Shown here in pieces: positions 58,201 through 64,000 of a stretch of 64,000 bases of DNA. The number at the start of each line of letters is the position of its first letter. The first letter of the stretch is position 1. The DNA lies in the NCBI GenBank assembly GCA_025677835.1, contig JAIXMR010000062.1, forward strand, positions 88,233 through 152,232. Reading direction: 5' to 3'. The notes below the pieces were generated by a model. That model was not told the origin of the DNA. It was given only the letters and a program-made list of their open reading frames with translations, and did no database searches. Source of the DNA: Sporodiniella umbellata. Its lineage: Eukaryota > Mucoromycota > Mucoromycetes > Mucorales > Rhizopodaceae. The translations under genes and the position numbers were made by a program.

Positions 58201-60900
58201 GTCTTTTTTCTTACTTTGACGCGATATCTACCAACTCTCTTGAAGGAGAAGAAACGTATATTATCAGAAAAAAAAGTCACTGTATAATTAACTAAAGTAT
58301 TTTTTTTTTTCAAGATATACAACAAAGCTAGTTCAAACCATTCCGTTTGTTTATCTATTTCACAACATCATCCTTTATCGTCAACAGTACAAAAACAAAA
58401 ATGCCTTTTCAGCCATTGCGTATGCACTGGATCACGCCAAGACAACAGACCTTTCCAACGTCATTTCTCATTTATTCCTGCAAGTATACATTGCAAAAGC
58501 AAAAAAAGACTATGAAACGCTAGATTGTCTTTTTAAAATACTGCAAAAAGTCATCAAACGCATTCATGGTGTAGCCGATATTCATTTACAAAGAGCGCTA
58601 TATTCTTCTATCACATACCACCCAGTAATAAAAGACCTAAGATCTGATCTTACACTCAACATTCAGCATGCTAAAAAAAAGCAAGATAAACTAGACAATC
58701 AGGTAAACATAAAGCTATACGTATAAGGTGTGTCTAAAAATCATGCTAGCTCATTTCTCTTGCAGCTTCTTTTATTGATATTTTTGCGGACGAGGCACAC
58801 GCCCAAAGTCTGATGGATTGTGTCGTTCTTGTAGACTTTAGAGAGTTGAATTCAAACAAGACACGATGTAGTGATTCCATAAAAAAGTTACTAATCACTC
58901 TAGTACATCATGTCTGCCGCCATTTTGCAGATGTAGTACAAGTGCCAGGAAAAATATTTGAGAATATTGCAGCTATTTGGACTGTGGAGCAAAAAAATGT
59001 ATTGGATCAAGATGTATTACTCCTTTTAGAATCCACTATGGCTCATGTTGAGATGTCAAACGAAACAAAACGAGAGGCAACCGTACAGTTGCTCAACACG
59101 TTTTGTGTACCTATTTTAGACCACATCTTGTTGGGACACGCTTGTAAAATCCACCCTGATCTCCTGTACTCATCTTGTGAGTCATCCAATGTAGATTTGG
59201 CTTCTTTAATTTTAGAGCGATTGGACGGTCGGCTTTGTCTGACTACAGACACCATTCGATTGATCCAGATGAGCCGGGCTATGAGTGTAGAGGACAGTAC
59301 TGTATTCGACGTGCAGGTGATAGAATATATTTTGAAACGCTTGGTAAAGGCTATGGATGCTCAGATGATTTGTGAGAATATGCTAGAAGAAGGGTTTTTT
59401 GATCGGTTATCAGAGTATTTACGTGAAGCTGAATCAATGGGATCTTTACTTGACGCAGAGATTGTTCGCGATCTGATACTTACGGTGTTAATGGACGCAA
59501 TTTCAGATGCTGGCGCGGTTCGATTTTTGGCGGTGCTCGTAAAATCTGTCTATAGCCAGTGGGAAAAACGAGAGCCGATAGAAACCTACCTACGCCGAAT
59601 TTTGGGTCATAACGAATATATACAATGGACGGCACCTGATCTCACACGAGCTCTTGCCAAAGAAACCCCAGAAAACAGTTCTCAGCGTACGGCTCTTATC
59701 GAGCTCATTGCACAGCTAAATACACTCCAACCCCTTATTTTGGCTGAGAATCATGGCTTGTTAGATACATTATTAACAAGTTATAGTGCGACAACTTCTA
59801 TAGACGACAAAAACCTTTTAGCAATTCTTATGTCTGCTGAGCGGCATGGGCGTACTTCCTTGTTAGGAAAAATGACTCTTTGGGGACCTGGTTCCGATAA
59901 AACACGGCAAGTACAACTTCAAGCAGGTGGTGTGCTACAACTAGGCACTGTGTCTAATGACACATTGAGTTTAATTGATCCAGCAGTCATGAAGTACACA
60001 ATGACCCATTTACCCCAGTATGGTGCCACTGCATCGCCAAATGACAAGGCACATCCAATTTACGATCCAAGCTTTTTTTTGCCTTTGTTTGCAAACCTAT
60101 TGTCCAGTGGTAGTATGGACTGTCGCAAATTTATTGACTGTAATGGACTTGGTCTGACTACTGTCTGTTTGTCTTCGACCGATTTATGGGAGCGTCGTGT
60201 AGCATATCAAATGATGGATCAATACTATGTTCTTCTAGAACATGGCAAATTTAAGGAGCAGTCAACAGTTGCTTTTGTTCTTGAGTCCTTCCGCCATTCG
60301 ATTATTGGGCGTAGTGCACTTGAAGAACCCCCTCGTATTCCTCTCTGTATTTCTGTATGCGTTGCTCATGCCCTCTCAGTCCTGTTGCATCCTGGTCATT
60401 ACATGTTTCCCCATATTACCAAATGGGTTTTGCAGAACTCTGCTTTCGATTTCGATGTAAGTTAAACAAAAAACAACATGCACCTACTAACATGACATAG
60501 TATATCCCCATGTTTTCTAGCCTGTTTAACTCAGCCTCATCTAATAACAAAAAGGAAAGACTTTGGTTACTACATGTCTTGTTAAGTTCATTAAGAACAT
60601 ACGAAGATTATAAAATATTTTCTAGACAGCGTATATTTGATGTGATTGCAACCTTTTACAATTCATCTTATGTAGACGAAAGCAGTCAGCGGGTTATTGT
60701 AGAAGTAAGTATTATTATTATTTAGGGTAAACTAGTTCTAATAATACGATCTTTAGATTTTAGAGAAAGCGACAGAAATCCCTGGTGTGACTACCAGCCT
60801 AGTACATCACAAAGGTCTATTGGCATGGATCTTTCAGTCCAAGGCTCTTGGTAATCCTATTTTTAACTGTCCTGCAAGTGTAGTGTTAGGATCAAAATAA
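55212..60900 (+). CDS. URB1: URB1/Npa1, nucleolar pre-60S ribosome biogenesis scaffold
   Basis: Nine exons: 55212-55448, 55504-55764, 56010-56099, 56153-56556, 56618-58255, 58315-58702, 58750-60456, 60501-60704, 60757-60900; 5073 nt, 1690 aa, similar to yeast Urb1/Npa1. It is a large alpha-solenoid protein that acts in the earliest pre-60S particles. Recognised from the N-terminal region ([45 protein letters not shown]-like segment, [20 protein letters not shown]), [20 protein letters not shown], and the C-terminal URB1 block ([57 protein letters not shown]). The third intron (245 bp) is unusually long for this window and might hide a small exon. Acceptors at 55503 and 58749 were chosen over nearer AG sites because only they keep frame and homology. 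Confidence 0.9.
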
Positions 60901-61237
60901 ATCTTTTATTTGTACTTGTCTTTATAAAAATGAATAGCACATTTAACTTTGCTTGGAATTACTACCTTTCATTTTATCAAGTTATCGAGTCGGACGCTAC
61001 AACAGTAAAGGCCAGTTGTACGTTTTCCTGAGTTGAGGGCTTAAGCGATCCCATATACTGCACTATTTACAGTTCTGTTTTGTACAACTTTAAAAACTCA
61101 ATCAACCCGTTTTAAATTAAAAAGGCAAACTTTTCAATGACCTCACCTGAGATGCGATTTCTTTTCCTTTTTGTTTTTTAATCACTCTTTTAGCTCAAAG
61201 ATAGCAGGCTTTTTCTCTGCCCAGTATCTCATAAATA
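60901..61237. other. Short intergenic region URB1 / MoCF gene
   Basis: About 340 bp between two genes on the same strand; no features seen beyond AT-rich tracts. Confidence 0.5.
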
Positions 61238-62092
61238 ATGGAGAAAGTATCTACGGCAGCATGCTGCATTATTGGAGATGAAATACTATCTGGAAAAACC
61301 CAAGACAGCAATTCGTTCTATCTTGGTAACTGCTTTAGCATTACACCTTTTTGCTGCGGTGGTTAATGTCATTAGTTTAGCTAAAGTTTTGTTTAGTCTT
61401 GGGATTGAACTCAAGTGTATCCAAGTTGTTGGGGACAATAAAGAAGACATTATGAAGTCTGTTAAAGAGCTTTCCTCTATGTATGATATAGTATTTACTA
61501 GTGGCGGAATAGGTAAAGCAAATCCAACAAAACAACTTCTCAGAATTAGTTAGGACCTACACACGACGATATCACTTACGAAGCAATAGCTAACTTGTAC
61601 GATCTTCAGCTAAAAATAGACAACGACGCATATCAATATTTCGAATCGTACTTGGAAAAGAGAAATCTAAAAATGACAGAAGCCCATATCCGTATGGCCC
61701 GATTTCCTTATCCTGCACTATTGTTTCGAGAGAGAAAAGCTACAAAAATTCCAATAGTTATTGTTAACAAAAATGTTTATATTCTTCCTGGAGTACCAGC
61801 GCTATTTAAGTTTTTGCTTGACTCTCTCCAAAATCGCTTATCACTAATGTCACATACGAAGTTTTACAGAAATGAAATAGCCACGAAGAAAAAGGAAACA
61901 GATATTGCAAAGATATTATCGGATATACAGTCAACTGAGGGTGATATAAAGATAGGAAGCTATCCAGTTTGGAAAGATAAAGATGGTATTCGAGTAGTTT
62001 TAAGTGTTCTTGGAAAAGATCAAGCTTCAGTAGACAGAGTTAGTCAAAAAATCGTAGAACAAACAAACGGGTGGTTGTATAGTAGTCTTTGA
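61238..62092 (+). CDS. MoCF-biosynthesis (molybdopterin-binding) domain protein, CinA/FAD-synthase-N-like
   Basis: Exons 61238-61325, 61381-61512, 61554-62092; 759 nt, 252 aa. The domain is seen as ACCIIGDEILSGKTQDSNSF, YLAKVLFSLGIELKCIQVVG, DIVFTSGGIGPTHDDITYEA, FPYPAL and VYILPGVPALFKFLLDSL. The GGxGPTxDD loop is the signature of the MoaB/MogA/CinA fold. This length and the lack of other domains resemble the stand-alone fungal proteins related to the N-terminal half of animal FAD synthase. The substrate is not known; pyridine- or flavin-nucleotide hydrolysis is possible. The first intron uses the second of two AG sites (61380); using the earlier one leads to a stop. Confidence 0.85.
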
Positions 62093-63283
62093 TCAAGGCT
62101 CCCAATAAACAACTTTATTTTTGCCTTCAAACGCTAAATAGTCTGTTTTGATTTTCCCACTAGGCACGTCTTTTTCGCAAATGTATTTTATCAGTTGGTC
62201 TGTGGTCATCACTATCTCTCCAGACAGTAGCTTTCTAGTTTGATTCTCTTGGCTGAATACACAACAAGGTATAACTGCAAAAGGCTTTTGTGTTTTAATT
62301 GCCATATCGACAATTGGAATTGTAGCTTGGTCTGGATGAAGACCAACAAATAGAGATGCTTTAGAGACCAGCTCACAATGCTCTTGTATAAAAGCCTCAT
62401 CGAGGTAGGTATGCATGAACTGAGGTTCAACTTGACTCGGCCAATTCTTGAGGTCAATCATCATTGGCTGACTTCTCCATCCAGAGTCTTCAAGCGAACC
62501 CTCTTCATAACGATGCATCAACCTTCTAAGGCGTACGAACCAATAATTCGCTCTTTTCCTTGGTTGGGGCTCTACTGCAACAGAAGGAATACCAAAACCG
62601 CGACTCAAAAACATTGAGACTTCTCCTTTTCCCGCAGCTATATCAAAAACAGTACTATCAGAGGACAGCCCAAATGTTTTTTTGATCCATGCAGCAAACA
62701 TCACAGCTCTCAATGCATGGGGTTGCTTTGAAGTATGAGGGTCATTAGGATCGGACAGTTGTGCTAGCTTTTCTGCCTTCTCCGCCACCCAAATGCGTTT
62801 TTGTTCTTTAAATTGCTCTTTCTTAGGGTGAAAAAACGGGCAGTCAATGCCTTTAACGCATACATTTCCATTGATCCAAAACTTACAAAGAATGTCTGAC
62901 TTTGCTACCCGTGTTCCATTTCCTTGTCTTAGGTCGTTTTTTTCTTTAGCGGTAGCTAATGGGGTGTCTTGTATAAAAGGGTTGTCGCTTATATAAGGTT
63001 TAATGACTTCCACAGGAAAGCTTGACTGCCATACTCGATATCCCTTATTTAGCTGTTCAGAAGGATCTTGCGGGTAGCCGACTTGGACTTTGATTACTGT
63101 TCCTGGCTTACATGTCTTGTATGCTTCTTGTACTTCAAATATTGTCAGGCTGTCATCATCGCTTCTAAAAAAAACCTGAGATTTATCCAACGATTTAACC
63201 TGTTGAATATCGATAAAAAAGAGCTGTTTGGCCAGTTTGCGACGGTGTCTCACTTGCCCAACGATCTCGCAGATTGGTTCCAT
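62093..63283 (-). CDS. OB-fold / CCCH zinc-finger / SAM-dependent methyltransferase-like protein
   Basis: Single exon, 396 aa. An N-terminal OB-like segment (EIVGQVRHRRKLAKQLFFID, residues 5-24) recalls nucleic-acid-binding domains of tRNA synthetases. A CCCH finger follows: CKFWINGNVCVKGIDCPFFH (residues about 131-150; Cys-x8-Cys-x5-Cys-x3-His). After a helical linker a Rossmann methyltransferase core appears: VMFAAWIKKTFG, TVFDIAAGKGEVSMFLSRG, IPSVAVEPQPRKRANY, FVGLHPDQATIPIVDMAIKT, PFAVIPCCVFSQ. The DIAAGKGEVS loop is the SAM-binding motif I. The layout suggests an RNA methyltransferase, but the target is unknown. It is convergent with the MoCF gene with abutting stop codons, and divergent from MOZART1. 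Confidence 0.75.
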   Translation of the reverse strand: MEPICEIVGQVRHRRKLAKQLFFIDIQQVKSLDKSQVFFRSDDDSLTIFEVQEAYKTCKPGTVIKVQVGYPQDPSEQLNKGYRVWQSSFPVEVIKPYISDNPFIQDTPLATAKEKNDLRQGNGTRVAKSDILCKFWINGNVCVKGIDCPFFHPKKEQFKEQKRIWVAEKAEKLAQLSDPNDPHTSKQPHALRAVMFAAWIKKTFGLSSDSTVFDIAAGKGEVSMFLSRGFGIPSVAVEPQPRKRANYWFVRLRRLMHRYEEGSLEDSGWRSQPMMIDLKNWPSQVEPQFMHTYLDEAFIQEHCELVSKASLFVGLHPDQATIPIVDMAIKTQKPFAVIPCCVFSQENQTRKLLSGEIVMTTDQLIKYICEKDVPSGKIKTDYLAFEGKNKVVYWEP

Positions 63284-63351
63284 AAGAAAGAAATATTTTT
63301 TCTTTTAGACTCACGTGACGTTGAACCTTTTCTCTTTTATTTTAAAATCTC
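63284..63351. promoter_or_regulatory. 68-bp bidirectional promoter with TCACGTGA palindrome
   Basis: This stretch separates the divergent start codons of the CCCH methyltransferase (63283) and MOZART1 (63352). It contains ACTCACGTGACG at about 63309-63320: an E-box palindrome (TCACGTGA) overlapping a TGACG half-site. Such motifs bind bHLH/Cbf1-type or bZIP factors in other fungi. The motif and spacing are seen; its use is inference. Confidence 0.5.
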
Positions 63352-63677
63352 ATGGAGCAGCCAAGAAACCGTGAAGTTAAAGAAACCATTGACAGTAAAT
63401 GAACTTTAGTTTTTCATCCGCTATTTTAATGACTAAACAAAGTGTTTTGCAGTATTACATGAAATGGCCACCATTTTAAACACAGGTCTGGATAGAGATG
63501 CCGTTGCACTATGTATATCTTTATGCGAACGAGGTGCAAACCCAGAGGCGTTAGCCGTAAGTGCTATACTTTTCAAATTTTTTTATTTATTTACGCCTAT
63601 GCCCAAAAAAAAAAAAAAAGACTATTGTAAGAGATTTACAGGAGCGTCAAGCAAACCAGAAACACAACGATTTATAA
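63352..63677 (+). CDS. MZT1: MOZART1 / Mzt1, gamma-tubulin complex recruitment protein
   Basis: Exons 63352-63394, 63453-63556, 63621-63677; 204 nt, 67 aa, the expected very small size. It matches the MOZART1 helical core: [48 protein letters not shown]. Mzt1 binds the N-termini of gamma-tubulin complex proteins and targets the complex to spindle pole bodies. The gene is easy to miss: the middle exon read through its donor gives a longer false frame to 63757. The last intron is nearly half poly-A at its 3' end. Start is the ATG at 63352, directly in the short shared promoter arrangement. Confidence 0.92.
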
Positions 63678-63773
63678 CAATATACCCTTTGACGATAAAT
63701 AGTTCATCCAACTTTTTTTTTTCTCCATTTTCAAGTCTTTTTTTTTTAAAGAAATAAAAAACTTGACTCATTC

Positions 63774-64000
63774 ATGAAGCGCAAAGTTGGAGACGAAAAT
63801 CCCAAAGAAAACAAAACGACTAAAAAAGGTTTATAAAACAATATAGTACTGTATCGGCAGTCTAATAGAGGAAGCAGATCACCCGTTTTTTGATATGAAG
63901 CCAAAGACCGTGTCAACCGTGAAGTGGATAAACACTTTAAGTACAGTACTAGTTGGTAGATCGAAAGAGAATGAGATTATAAAAAGCAGAATTGCGGCTT
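63774..64000 (+). CDS. Unknown protein, N-terminal fragment (3' partial)
   Basis: A basic first exon (MKRKVGDENPKENKTTKKG-like, 63774-63828) joins through a 40-bp intron (GTTTAT...AATAG) to 63869, giving EEADHPFFDMKPKTVSTVKW and INTLSTVLVGRSKENEIIKS before the window ends. No family recognised. The gene starts only 96 bp after the MOZART1 stop, on the same strand. The short intron and the first exon are tentative; the second exon has good coding character. Confidence 0.5.

Overview
This window is nuclear DNA of a fungus, most likely an early-diverging (Mucoromycota/Mucorales-type) species. The genes are interrupted by many short introns (mostly 40-70 bp, GT-AG). Untranslated DNA is AT-rich and full of poly-A/poly-T tracts and microsatellites. 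The protein families are typical of that group: a fused para-aminobenzoate synthase, PRMT5, DENR, SMPD4, MOZART1 and LIM/paxillin-like proteins. All names come from reading the translations; no database search was run.

Left third (1-19 kb). The C-terminal part of a SIN3 co-repressor runs off the left edge and converges on EMG1. Then come an ankyrin-repeat protein, a Cys-rich orphan with a duplicated motif, the translation factor DENR/Tma22, a multi-LIM protein, an acidic orphan, an SP-RING SUMO-ligase-like protein, a PRELI/Ups-type mitochondrial lipid carrier, a J-domain protein and an HSF-type transcription factor.

Middle (19-45 kb). This part is gene-poor. Its main structure is a near-identical inverted repeat: two arms of about 1.7 kb (21788-23483 and 25103-26780) around a 1.6 kb unique centre. 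Beyond it lie a small orphan, a FAR1/GCM1-like zinc-finger regulator with a Q/N/S-rich tail, an almost 7 kb AT-rich stretch without recognisable genes, a NAT9-like acetyltransferase and a type II membrane protein that joins a glycosyltransferase-like domain to an alginate-lyase-like domain.

Right third (44-64 kb). This part is compact and rich in housekeeping genes: a CHTOP/FoP-tail RNA-binding protein, AP-2 sigma, aminodeoxychorismate synthase, Vfa1, PRMT5, SMPD4, URB1, a MoCF-domain protein, an OB/CCCH/methyltransferase protein, MOZART1 and one partial gene at the right edge. Two convergent pairs meet at their stop codons: PRMT5/SMPD4 overlap and MoCF/CCCH abut. One divergent pair (CCCH methyltransferase/MOZART1) shares a 68 bp promoter with a TCACGTGA palindrome.

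Exon joins were built by hand from splice signals and frame. Where lengths are quoted, the joined exons sum to a multiple of three. No tRNA, rRNA or CRISPR array could be supported.
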